Positions 51,102 to 59,221 of a stretch of DNA of 64,000 nucleotides are shown in pieces. Below the pieces are notes generated by a model that had not been told where the DNA came from, made no database searches, and saw nothing but the letters and a program-made list of their open reading frames with translations. The DNA is from Clostridia bacterium (lineage in GTDB: Bacteria; Bacillota; Clostridia; Christensenellales; UBA1242). Where the stretch lies: positions 1-64,000 of the forward strand of contig JAEEMI010000010.1 in the NCBI GenBank assembly GCA_016283155.1, written 5' to 3'. Every line of letters starts with the position of its first letter. The first letter of the stretch is position 1. Position numbers and translations under genes: made by a program.

Positions 51102-52502
51102 ATGACAACGAAAACAACAACTAACGATGCAGTTACCATTGATAACATTATTACATTATGCAAAAGCCGTGGCTTTGTCTTCCCTGGCTCGGATATTTAT
51201 GACGGTTTAGCTAATACTTGGGATTACGGTCCGTTAGGTGTGGAATTAAAAAATCACATTAAAAAATTATGGTGGCGCGAATTTGTGACTGCTAACGAAA
51301 ACAGTGTCGGCTTAGATGGCGGTATCTTAATGAACCGTAACGTTTGGGTAGCTAGTGGCCACGTTAGCGGTTTCTCTGATCCATTAATGGATTGTAAAGA
51401 ATGTCAAACCCGTACCCGTGCGGATAAATTAATTGAAAATAATGATGCCAACATCAATGCTGATGGTTGGACAAATCAAGCCTTAGAAGATTACATTAAC
51501 CAACATCATTTAGTTTGCCCAAATTGCGGTAAATTTAATTGGACACCAATTCGCCAATTTAACTTAATGTTTGAAACACACCGTGGTGTCACGAAAGATA
51601 ACGCGGACCAAATTTTCTTACGTCCAGAAACCGCACAAAGTGAATATATCAACTTTCAAAATGTACAACGTAGTATGCGTTTGAAAGTTCCTTTTGGTAT
51701 TGGTCAAATTGGTAAAGCCTTCCGTAACGAAATTACCCCGGGTAACTTTATTTTCCGTACGGTTGAATTTGAACAAATGGAACACCAATTTTTCTGCCAC
51801 GCAAACGATTCAATGGCTTGGTATGAAAAATACAAACAAAAAATTTGGCATTTTATTACTAAAGTTTTGGGTGTACGTGAAGAAAACCTTCGTTTTCACG
51901 ACCACGAAAAACTTGTTTTCTATGCAAAAGCAGCTTGCGATATGGAATATCATTTTCCATTTGGTTGGGGCGAATTAAATGGTACTCACCATCGCGGAGT
52001 CCACGATTTAACTAATCACCAAAATTTATCAAAAAAATCAATGGAATACCTTGACCCAATTACCAACGAAAAATATATTCCAACCGTGATTGAAAGTTCA
52101 CAAGGTGTGGAACGACTTTTCTTGGCAATTTTGTGCGATGCTTACCGCACGGAAACTTTGGCAGACGGCGACACACGTGTAGTTTTGAAATTAAATCCAA
52201 ATTTAGCACCTTATCAAATTTGCGTGTTACCGTTACAAAAGAAAGGTTTAACCGAAACTGCAACTAAATTATACCGTGAATTACAACAAAACTTTAATGT
52301 AACTTATGATGATGCGGGTTCAATCGGTAAACGCTATCGTCGCCAAGATGAAATCGGTACCCCACTTTGCATCACTGTTGATTATGATACTTTGGAAGAC
52401 CAAAGCGTAACGATTCGTGACCGCGATACTATGGAACAAGTCCGTGTTAAATTAACCGACTTAAATGCTAAAATTAACGAACTTTTAACAAAAAGTTTCT
52501 GA
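51102..52502 (+). CDS. glyQS: glycyl-tRNA synthetase, single-chain type
   Basis: This class II enzyme is of the alpha-2 type. It contains KSRGFVFPGSDIYDGLANTW, YGPLGVELKNHIK, zinc-type CKECQ...CPNCG, RPETAQSEYINFQN, FRNEITPGNFIFRTVEFEQM and a C-terminal anticodon domain (LPLQKKGLTETATKLY). Length 466 is standard for Gram-positive bacteria. AAGGAG lies 6-7 nt before the ATG, and it follows serS by 9 nt. No T-box is present. Confidence 0.97.
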   Translation: MTTKTTTNDAVTIDNIITLCKSRGFVFPGSDIYDGLANTWDYGPLGVELKNHIKKLWWREFVTANENSVGLDGGILMNRNVWVASGHVSGFSDPLMDCKECQTRTRADKLIENNDANINADGWTNQALEDYINQHHLVCPNCGKFNWTPIRQFNLMFETHRGVTKDNADQIFLRPETAQSEYINFQNVQRSMRLKVPFGIGQIGKAFRNEITPGNFIFRTVEFEQMEHQFFCHANDSMAWYEKYKQKIWHFITKVLGVREENLRFHDHEKLVFYAKAACDMEYHFPFGWGELNGTHHRGVHDLTNHQNLSKKSMEYLDPITNEKYIPTVIESSQGVERLFLAILCDAYRTETLADGDTRVVLKLNPNLAPYQICVLPLQKKGLTETATKLYRELQQNFNVTYDDAGSIGKRYRRQDEIGTPLCITVDYDTLEDQSVTIRDRDTMEQVRVKLTDLNAKINELLTKSF

Positions 52503-52569
52503 CATACTTACACCCTATAATAAAACGAAAAATATTTTATTAAAATATTGTGTGTGAGTTGAGAGTTAT

Positions 52570-52598
52570 TTGACGATAAAACACAACTGCGTTAAAAT
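52570..52598 (+). promoter_or_regulatory. leaderless promoter of gmk
   Basis: TTGACG (52570-52575), 17 nt, TAAAAT (52593-52598), 5 nt, ATG 52604. Confidence 0.7.
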
Positions 52599-52603
52599 GA
52601 TTT

Positions 52604-53158
52604 ATGGAAAAACAAACAAATAACCGCATTGTTGTGATTGAAGGTCCTAGTGGTGCGGGAAAAGATACCATTATTAAAACTTTGATGAAACGTTATCCAG
52701 AACGTTTTGGTAAGTTAGTGTCGGTAGCTACCCGTGCGATGCGTCCAAACGAAAGTGAAGGTAACCCTTATCATTTTGTAAGTAACGAAGAATTTGACCG
52801 AATGGTTGAATCTGGTGATATTTTTGAACACACCGTGCGCCACGGCGAAAAACGTGGAATGAGTGAACGTTATATTTTAGAATTGTTTGATGCTAATAAA
52901 ATTCCGTTAAAAGATTGCGATATTATTGGTGTAAGGGCACTTAAATCGCGTTTTCAAAATGTTACGACAATTTTTATTACAGCGGATAAAAAAGAAATTG
53001 AACGTCGTTTAATTGGCCGTGGCGATAAACCAGAAGACATTGCCCGCCGTTTAACCGATTATGATAAGTGTATTTTGGATGCGAAGTACTATGATTACGT
53101 GATTAACAACGATGACCTAGAGAAAACGATTGACAAAATTATCCAAATTATTTCATAA
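52604..53158 (+). CDS. gmk: guanylate kinase
   Basis: Gmk makes GDP from GMP. The P-loop IVVIEGPSGAGKDTII carries an Asp in place of the usual Ser after GK, SVATRAMRPNESEGNPYHFV supplies the GMP-binding Ser, Arg and Tyr, and the lid (ERRLIGRGDKPEDIARRL) is seen near residue 128. Length is 184. The regions match the family, but the lid and C-terminus are somewhat divergent; a related (d)NMP kinase is a minor alternative. Its 3' end holds the pyk promoter. Confidence 0.88.
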   Translation: MEKQTNNRIVVIEGPSGAGKDTIIKTLMKRYPERFGKLVSVATRAMRPNESEGNPYHFVSNEEFDRMVESGDIFEHTVRHGEKRGMSERYILELFDANKIPLKDCDIIGVRALKSRFQNVTTIFITADKKEIERRLIGRGDKPEDIARRLTDYDKCILDAKYYDYVINNDDLEKTIDKIIQIIS

Positions 53159-53159
53159 T
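53130..53159 (+). promoter_or_regulatory. leaderless promoter of pyk inside gmk end
   Basis: A perfect TTGACA (53130-53135), 18 nt, CATAAT (53154-53159), 7 nt, ATG 53167. Confidence 0.7.
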
Positions 53160-53166
53160 AATTTTT

Positions 53167-54189
53167 ATGGAAAGCACACATAAAAAGGAAATCAAAATCA
53201 TTTGCACGATTGGTCCAGCAAGTGATAACAAAAAAACCTTGAAAGGTTTAATTGATGCCGGTATGTCAATTGCTCGTTGCAATTTTAGTCACGGCACCCA
53301 CGAAGAACACGGAAACAAATTTAAATTGGTTCGTGAATTAAATAAGGAATATGGCTACAATGTAAAAATTGCCTTGGATACCAAAGGACCAGATATTCGC
53401 TTAGGTGATTTCGAAAAAGGCTCAATTATCGTTAAAGAAGGTGATTTGTTCTCACTTTTCTGTGAAGATCATATGGGCGATCAAAAAGGTATTTCTGTAA
53501 CCTACAGAAACTTGTACCAAGATTTGAAAGCTGGTGACCCTGTTTCATTCTGTAGTGGTTTGGTTCTTGGTAAAGTTAAAGAAATTAAAGGTAAAGAAAT
53601 TGTTGTTGAAATCGAAGTTGGTGGTAAATTGGCTAACCATAAATGCGTCAACTTCCCTGGCGTAAATGTTAAATTACCATTCTTAAGTCCAGCCGATATT
53701 GAAGACTTGAAATACGGTGTTGAACAAAAAGTTGACTTAATTATGGCTTCATTCTTGAACAAGGTTGAAGACTTACGCGAATTGCGTAAAATTGTTGGTA
53801 ACATTCCTGTTATTGCCAAAATTGAAAGCGCTGAAGGCGTAAAAAATATGAAAGCCATTATTAAAGAAGCTGATGGTGTTATGGTTGCTCGTGGTGGTTT
53901 GGGTGATAACAACCCATTGGAAATTTTACCAACTATTCAAAAAGAAATGATTCGTATTGCTAACAAAGAAAAGAAATTTGTCATTGTTGCAACTGAAATG
54001 ATGTTGAATATGTGCGAAAAACCACGTCCAAGTCGTGCAGAAGTTTCAGATGTTTACAACGCAGTTATGGACGGCGCTGATGCAGTTATGACTTCGGAAG
54101 AAACTGCAATGGGTAACTACCCTGTTGAAACGATTAAATATATGCGCAAAATTACCAACGAAGCATGGCGCAACAAATACGGTAAATAA
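53167..54189 (+). CDS. pyk: pyruvate kinase-like protein, short, missing a metal-binding Asp
   Basis: Conserved blocks are ICTIGPASDNKKTLKGLIDAG, MSIARCNFSHGTHEEH, ALDTKGPDIRLGD, VIAKIESAEGVKN (Lys218, Glu220) and PRPSRAEVSDVYNAVMDGAD. The normal ARGDLG is ARGGLG, so Asp that binds Mg with the Glu is Gly244. The C-terminal allosteric domain of about 130 residues is absent; the protein is 340 long. It retains the substrate-binding Arg and the catalytic Lys. Activity may be weak, altered or lost. The codons are typical for the genome and no frameshift is seen. Confidence 0.88.
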   Translation: MESTHKKEIKIICTIGPASDNKKTLKGLIDAGMSIARCNFSHGTHEEHGNKFKLVRELNKEYGYNVKIALDTKGPDIRLGDFEKGSIIVKEGDLFSLFCEDHMGDQKGISVTYRNLYQDLKAGDPVSFCSGLVLGKVKEIKGKEIVVEIEVGGKLANHKCVNFPGVNVKLPFLSPADIEDLKYGVEQKVDLIMASFLNKVEDLRELRKIVGNIPVIAKIESAEGVKNMKAIIKEADGVMVARGGLGDNNPLEILPTIQKEMIRIANKEKKFVIVATEMMLNMCEKPRPSRAEVSDVYNAVMDGADAVMTSEETAMGNYPVETIKYMRKITNEAWRNKYGK

Positions 54190-54209
54190 TCGTTATTAAA
54201 CTAGGCAAT

Positions 54210-54243
54210 AAAAAACACTCTTCAAATTGAGGAGTGTTTTTTT
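54210..54243. terminator. bidirectional terminator after pyk
   Basis: AAAACACTC and GAGTGTTTT pair across a loop of about 11 nt, with A and T runs on both sides, ending pyk and the convergent 54253 gene. Confidence 0.85.
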
Positions 54244-54252
54244 TAATTAGGC

Positions 54253-54816
54253 TTAATTTTTTTCCAAGTCTGGTTCATAGATTAAATCAAGGTTGTTTTC
54301 AATACTATTTAAAATCACGGAGTTCGGAAGATGATATTTCAATAAGCGATGAACCAATTCACACTTTAAAATATTATCACTACGGAGCCACGGTTTTTGT
54401 CTACTTTCATTGATAATATCACGAATGGAGCAACGAACAATGTCATTACCAAAGCGGTTACGTTCATAATCATATTCTGGATCATTTTTTACAAACGAAG
54501 TAATGTTTTCGTCTTTGACTTTATTTTTATTGTGTTGATATGCAGCATTATTGGTTAAAAAGGCTTTAATAAAATTAATCATCCAAATATCATTAGCCAA
54601 ATGGAACGGAATGTTTTTAGTTTCAAACGCATTATGGCCGTTAGAATATTTAACCATCTTAGTAACATCGAGAATACTCGTTACTTTGCTTTCATCTGGA
54701 AAAATTTCCGGTAAATAACTACGTAAAAGTTCGTGATCTTGAATTTCACGTAAGATTTTCTTATTTAAATGATTAGTTTTAAAGTTTTCAATTAATGTCT
54801 TTAATTTTTCCATCAT
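54253..54816 (-). CDS. hypothetical protein, related in part to 54887 gene
   Basis: This 187-residue polar soluble protein has an N-terminal half that shares a pattern with the 54887 gene. LLRSYLPEIFPDESKVTSIL matches LRQFVPEAFSLDFDEIKAL, and FHLANDIWMINFIKAFLTNN matches LLHINDKRWLARYLLQVITT. GGGAGTAG precedes the ATG, so it is translated with a ribosome site. Function is unknown. No membrane segment is seen. Confidence 0.6.
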   Translation of the reverse strand: MMEKLKTLIENFKTNHLNKKILREIQDHELLRSYLPEIFPDESKVTSILDVTKMVKYSNGHNAFETKNIPFHLANDIWMINFIKAFLTNNAAYQHNKNKVKDENITSFVKNDPEYDYERNRFGNDIVRCSIRDIINESRQKPWLRSDNILKCELVHRLLKYHLPNSVILNSIENNLDLIYEPDLEKN

Positions 54817-54886
54817 CTACTCCCTATTGCAATAACAACAATAGTTTTCATTATACGCTTTTCAATTTTTAGTGCAAGTGAATAAT

Positions 54887-55861
54887 TTACATTATTTTGT
54901 CATCGTCAGTTTTAATGTTGCCTGTTGTCAAAATTTTAAATTTTTGGTCCCAAGCACTAACTTTTTGATTCAATTCGGCTTCTTCTTGAGGATTTAATTG
55001 TGGATAAGAACTGGTATTACCGGCAACTTTAATCACACTTGATAAAATTTTGTAATGTTGAAATTTACGTTGTTTAATCCAATCTTTTTGGTTGTTTTTA
55101 CGGTCAATATTGGCTTGAATCCAAGTTTTTTGGTCAGTAATTTTACCATTAAAATCATAGGTGTTAAGGTAGGCTTCTTGCATTTTTTTATCTTGCCACC
55201 ATTTCGCGTTTTTTTCAAAACCAATTGCAATATCTTGATCATCAAGATGATAAATTGAACTTAATTTTTTGTAACCATATTGGTAGAAATAACGATCAGC
55301 ATTGCGACGTTGTTCTTTGGTTAATTTAGGTTCGTCATTTTCTAACATCAAGTCAATTTCAACACCAACCATATCGTATTTAATACGATTGAGTTCTTTT
55401 CTAACCATTGCATCACCTTCAACAAATAAACGAATAGTATTTAAATTAATTTTAGGTTGTTTAAATTTATAAACTGGCTCATCAGTGATGTTTTCGTCAG
55501 TTTTAACGCCACACACCTGGTATTGAGCATTAACAAGTTCGTTAATTTCAGCAATGTGTGCTTCGTTTTCTTTAATAGTTTGATTAGTTGTAGTAATAAC
55601 TTGTAAAAGATAGCGAGCAAGCCAACGTTTATCGTTAATGTGTAATAATAAATTATCTTTACTATAATCATTATTGGATTGTGGATTTTCTTTCTCAACG
55701 CCGGTCATTAAAGCTTTGATTTCATCAAAATCTAATGAAAAAGCTTCTGGAACAAATTGGCGTAAATAATTGCAGGCAGCTTTAAATTTTTTTGCATCGA
55801 ATTCCGTATTTTTCTTGTGATTTTTATTAATTGTATTTTGTAATTTACTTAATTTCTTCAT
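54887..55861 (-). CDS. hypothetical protein, related in part to 54253 gene
   Basis: This 324-residue protein is Lys/Asn-rich and predicted to be mostly helical. The first 110 residues resemble those of the 54253 gene; the rest (KLTKEQRRNADRYFYQYGYK and NAKWWQDKKMQEAYLNTYDF) has no known family. Its own strong promoter precedes it. The pair may encode host-interaction or phage-related functions, but nothing in the sequence decides it. Confidence 0.6.
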   Translation of the reverse strand: MKKLSKLQNTINKNHKKNTEFDAKKFKAACNYLRQFVPEAFSLDFDEIKALMTGVEKENPQSNNDYSKDNLLLHINDKRWLARYLLQVITTTNQTIKENEAHIAEINELVNAQYQVCGVKTDENITDEPVYKFKQPKINLNTIRLFVEGDAMVRKELNRIKYDMVGVEIDLMLENDEPKLTKEQRRNADRYFYQYGYKKLSSIYHLDDQDIAIGFEKNAKWWQDKKMQEAYLNTYDFNGKITDQKTWIQANIDRKNNQKDWIKQRKFQHYKILSSVIKVAGNTSSYPQLNPQEEAELNQKVSAWDQKFKILTTGNIKTDDDKIM

Positions 55862-55868
55862 AGCAATT

Positions 55869-55898
55869 GATATAACACACTACACTTTTGAATGTCAA
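55869..55898 (-). promoter_or_regulatory. leaderless promoter of 54887 gene
   Basis: Perfect TTGACA (55893-55898), 18 nt, TATATC (55869-55874), 7 nt, ATG 55861. Confidence 0.7.
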
Positions 55899-55954
55899 TA
55901 TGTAATATAAAATTTATATGCGTTTTAGCAAATTTTTGTGAAAAATTTAGTTTT

Positions 55955-56039
55955 TGGTGCGGCCGAGAGGGTTTGAACCTCCACATCTCGCGATACAGGA
56001 TCCTTAGTCCTGTGCGTCTGCCAATTCCGCCACGGCCGC
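55955..56039 (-). tRNA. tRNA-Leu (anticodon AAG)
   Basis: Acceptor GCGGCCG pairs with CGGCCGC. Anticodon stem CAGGA/TCCTG holds loop CTAAGGA, so bases 34-36 are AAG (reads CUU, and more if A34 becomes inosine). A long variable arm follows, then T arm GGAGGTTCAAACCCTCT, discriminator A, CCA encoded. AAG is a rare bacterial Leu anticodon. Confidence 0.9.
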
Positions 56040-56095
56040 GGAAAGTATCAAATTGTAACGCGGTTTACGGGAAATGTAAAGCAGGCATCACTTAA

Positions 56096-56124
56096 ACAAA
56101 AAAGTCGGCTTAATTAACCGACTT
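56096..56124 (-). terminator. terminator overlapping end of the D,D-carboxypeptidase gene
   Basis: AAGTCGG pairs with CCGACTT across AATTAA, followed by a T run on the minus strand. The stem includes the last codons and the stop TAA of the gene. Confidence 0.8.
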
Positions 56125-57345
56125 GTGTACAACTTTGCGTAAGGTTTGCCAGTAGTTGGCCTGGGAAACAGATTTCCCCGCCCGTACGTAAATTTCGGCA
56201 ATAACTTTGCCATTATCGGTAACTAAAATTTTACCTAAATTGGTTTTTGTATCAAATGGTGCTCTTACCGTGTCGGGAATCTCTGTGGCTACGGCTAAAT
56301 TTGATGCGCCGTTTTTCATTGTTAAATGGTAATAGTTATCGGCGGGATAAAGGTCGATAGTTTCGGCAACAGCATTTTGTAAAGTTACTGTTTTAATGGG
56401 TACCGTACTGTCAACTAATAATTGATTTTCAAAATTTTGGCAAGCATAGTCAAGTAAAGCACTACTCTCGTTGAAACGAGTTTGACTGTTGGCAGCACCA
56501 ATGATAACGGCAATCGGTTGCAAATCACCACGTTTAGCAGCTACCGTAATGCAATGTCCAGCTTCGTTTGTAAATCCAGTTTTACCACCTAAACAACCTT
56601 GATAACGACGAATTAATTTATTTGTATTAGTTAAACCAGTAACTCGTCCACTAGGGTGCGTTAAATCATACATCCAAACTTGATTAAAGTCGCCGTAATG
56701 TGGTGATTGCATAATTGCTTGGTACATTGTTGCCATATCGCGGGCGCACGAATATGCACCAGTGGCTGGTAACCCAGTACAATTGACAAAGTTGGTATTT
56801 TTGCAACCCAAATTTTGGGCAAAATCATTCATTAAGGTGACAAAACTTTCAACTGAACCTGCGAGATGTTCTGCCAGAGCAACACAACTATCGTTAGCAG
56901 AAGCAACGACAATGGTTTGGATTAAATCGTGAACAGTATATTCGCTACCCGCATCCAAAAATGCTTGACTGCCACCCATTGAGGCTGCGCGTTCGCTAAC
57001 CATTACTAAGTCGTCCATTTTAATTTGGTTATTGGCCAGTGCCTGATATATTACGCCCAGAGTCGCAACTTTGGTCATTGAGGCAATCGGTAAGTGTTGG
57101 TCAGAATTTTGGGCAAATAAAATTTCGCCACTATTTGCTTCAAGTAAAAAAGCCGCTTTGGCGGTAATTGTGGGTGCATTAGGATATTTAGTGTTTGTTT
57201 CTGCCACAGTGTTTTGTGTGATTGTCGGAGTATCAGATGCATTAATGATTAGTTGATTTTTATTTGTTGTAATGTTGGCAAGTCCACCAAGACCACATAC
57301 TGTGGCGGCAGTTAATGCAGCAATGAAGATACGCTTTGTTTTCAT
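56110..57345 (-). CDS. dac: D-alanyl-D-alanine carboxypeptidase (DacA/DacF type)
   Basis: This exported serine peptidase trims peptidoglycan stem peptides. An N-terminal hydrophobic segment (RIFIAALTAATVCGLGGLA) is the signal. The active-site motifs are SxxK (IASMTKVATLG), SxN (ASANDSCVAL) and KTG (GKTGFTNEAGHC). A C-terminal beta domain follows as in DacA/DacF. ATG 57345 is chosen over the track start because it begins the signal. It lies 5 nt after the stop of the upstream membrane gene and shows no ribosome site. Confidence 0.92.
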   Translation of the reverse strand: MKTKRIFIAALTAATVCGLGGLANITTNKNQLIINASDTPTITQNTVAETNTKYPNAPTITAKAAFLLEANSGEILFAQNSDQHLPIASMTKVATLGVIYQALANNQIKMDDLVMVSERAASMGGSQAFLDAGSEYTVHDLIQTIVVASANDSCVALAEHLAGSVESFVTLMNDFAQNLGCKNTNFVNCTGLPATGAYSCARDMATMYQAIMQSPHYGDFNQVWMYDLTHPSGRVTGLTNTNKLIRRYQGCLGGKTGFTNEAGHCITVAAKRGDLQPIAVIIGAANSQTRFNESSALLDYACQNFENQLLVDSTVPIKTVTLQNAVAETIDLYPADNYYHLTMKNGASNLAVATEIPDTVRAPFDTKTNLGKILVTDNGKVIAEIYVRAGKSVSQANYWQTLRKVVHKSVN

Positions 57346-57349
57346 ACTG

Positions 57350-58006
57350 TTAGATTGTGAAAACTGAACGTGGTTTATACACAATTTTACCTAAAACCGT
57401 CCAAAAGACTAAATATTCAAAAATTCCTAAGCAAATTGCGATACCGATAATGATAAGCGCACCGCGCAACACATTACCCCAATTTTGGATTTGTGGACAG
57501 TTTTGACTGCCTCCACTGTTACGAAAATTTGCACCACATTGTAAAGCCCACAACAGACCGGCTAATAGAATGGCAGTAACTAATAATAACCAGATAATAT
57601 AAAATACTAATAACAAAATGGCGGTAACATTATAATAGAAGAAAGTCCACCAAACGGCGACAGCTAACCAATAACCGTGTATTAGGACTACGGGGTAAAC
57701 GATTAAAGCGGTAAAACGTGCAATTGAGGCTAAAATTAAAACCAAGGTAATTGGTAAAATTAAAGATAACACGCGTTGCCAAATAAAATTGCCAATACTA
57801 CTATTGGTTGCGGTTGCGTTTAAAAGATTACCATCAATCAAATGATAATTAATGTCACCAACACCGACTTTACCCAGATAAATTGTCACAATTCCGAAAA
57901 CCAGTCCGGCGATTAACCAAACCAGTAACCAAATAAAAGTTGCTTTGTATTTTTGCCATTGCACCTGCAAAAAATCCAAAAGTCGATACCACCAAAGGAC
58001 TTGCAT
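57350..58006 (-). CDS. membrane protein of unknown function (SpoIIM-like layout possible)
   Basis: This 218-residue protein has about five membrane helices: one near residues 22-43, an outside loop rich in Asn/Thr (LLNATATNSSIGNFIWQR), then four further helices. The order resembles SpoIIM, a five-helix sporulation protein, but no defining motif was seen, so this is a weak structural hint. TATAAA ends 6 nt before ATG. It is divergent from the SpoIVB-like gene and upstream of the carboxypeptidase. Confidence 0.55.
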   Translation of the reverse strand: MQVLWWYRLLDFLQVQWQKYKATFIWLLVWLIAGLVFGIVTIYLGKVGVGDINYHLIDGNLLNATATNSSIGNFIWQRVLSLILPITLVLILASIARFTALIVYPVVLIHGYWLAVAVWWTFFYYNVTAILLLVFYIIWLLLVTAILLAGLLWALQCGANFRNSGGSQNCPQIQNWGNVLRGALIIIGIAICLGIFEYLVFWTVLGKIVYKPRSVFTI

Positions 58007-58012
58007 AAATAA

Positions 58013-58038
58013 TTTATATGTTTTCGGGACAAGATAAT
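58013..58038. promoter_or_regulatory. close divergent -10 elements of 57350 and spoIVB-like genes
   Basis: Minus strand: TATAAA (58013-58018), 6 nt, ATG 58006. Plus strand: GATAAT (58033-58038), 6 nt, ATG 58045. Both genes lie within 38 bp and neither has a ribosome site. No good -35 boxes are seen. Confidence 0.5.
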
Positions 58039-58044
58039 TGCGGT

Positions 58045-59172
58045 ATGAAACAGATGAAAAATTGGCGTTTTTGGCGTGGTGCCTTATTTACAGTGATTGC
58101 TTTCAGTGTTTATGTAATGTTGGTTGTACCTTTTGTACGAGGTATTACGACACCAGATCGAATGGTTTTGACTCCCAGTGAATATGCGGCACGTGCCGAT
58201 ACTGATCCTGCGACGGTAACCGGAAATGATACTGATGCCCCCAAATATATCACAGTGAAATTATTAGGTTTAATCCCGATTAAAAAGGTTTTGGTAGATA
58301 TTTTACCGTTTGACACAATCTTAGTGGGAGGAATGCCAATTGGTATTTGTGGAGAAATTGATGGTGTTTTAGTGACGGCAGATACTACTGACCGTGAATT
58401 GCAAAAAGGTGACGTGATTAAAACTGTTAATGGTGTTACCGTACATAGTTGTGCCGATTTTACGACTGCTGTGACAAATCAAAATAAAGTTACCGTTACT
58501 TTGGTACGCAATGGAACAACTTTAAAGCGTAATATCAATTTAGACAAAGAAATTTGTTTACGTGATACAACCAATGGTGTTGGAATGTTAACATTGATAA
58601 ATCCGGAAAATCATCAATTTTCGGCACTGGGACATCAGATGGCGGATTTTGAAACAGGAACTGCTGTTGATTTACGTGGTGGCGAAATTCATACCGTTAA
58701 TACTTATGGTATTGTTAAAACTAACGGTAAACAAACTGGTGTGCTTCAAAGTTCAATCGAGCCAAATTCGGTTAGTCAAGGTAGTATTATTCAGGGGACT
58801 AATTTTGGGGTTACTGGTTGTTTAACGCCGGACAGTACTATTTTGGCGGCGGCCGATACCACAATGCCCGTAGCCACCCGTTATTATGTTCATCCGGGCA
58901 AAGCAACGCTTCGCACTTCGTTAGACGGAACCACCATTGAAGAATTTGATTGTGAAATTTTAAAGACACGTTACCAAAAACGCCGTCGTAATAAATCAAT
59001 GGTCATTCGGATTACTGATCCGCGTTTGCTGGCAGCCACCGGCGGTATTGTGCACGGAATGAGCGGCAGTCCTATTATCCAAGACGGACACTTGGTTGGT
59101 GCGTTGACCCACGCCCTCACCTATGATCCCGCGAAAGGTTATGCGCTGTATATTGATTTTATCGCTAATTAA
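58045..59172 (+). CDS. SpoIVB-type S55 serine protease with PDZ domain
   Basis: An N-terminal membrane helix (LFTVIAFSVYVMLVVPFV) is followed by a beta domain and a PDZ domain (about 95-170: GICGEIDGVLVTA, LQKGDVIKTVNGVTVHS). The S55 peptidase has FSALGHQMADFETG (catalytic His) and GGIVHGMSGSPIIQDGHLVG (catalytic Ser). In Bacillus, SpoIVB signals from the forespore to activate sigma-K processing. The track start is 9 codons too early; ATG 58045 is set by the GATAAT element. It may be a sporulation relic or a reused envelope protease. Confidence 0.88.
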   Translation: MKQMKNWRFWRGALFTVIAFSVYVMLVVPFVRGITTPDRMVLTPSEYAARADTDPATVTGNDTDAPKYITVKLLGLIPIKKVLVDILPFDTILVGGMPIGICGEIDGVLVTADTTDRELQKGDVIKTVNGVTVHSCADFTTAVTNQNKVTVTLVRNGTTLKRNINLDKEICLRDTTNGVGMLTLINPENHQFSALGHQMADFETGTAVDLRGGEIHTVNTYGIVKTNGKQTGVLQSSIEPNSVSQGSIIQGTNFGVTGCLTPDSTILAAADTTMPVATRYYVHPGKATLRTSLDGTTIEEFDCEILKTRYQKRRRNKSMVIRITDPRLLAATGGIVHGMSGSPIIQDGHLVGALTHALTYDPAKGYALYIDFIAN

Positions 59173-59200
59173 AAAAGACCGCCACGGTGGCAGTCTTAAT
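59173..59200 (+). terminator. terminator after SpoIVB-like gene
   Basis: AAGACCGCCA and TGGCAGTCTT pair with one mismatch and a 3-nt loop; T-rich sequence follows. Confidence 0.7.
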
Positions 59201-59221
59201 TATGCGAAAAATACGCAAAAA

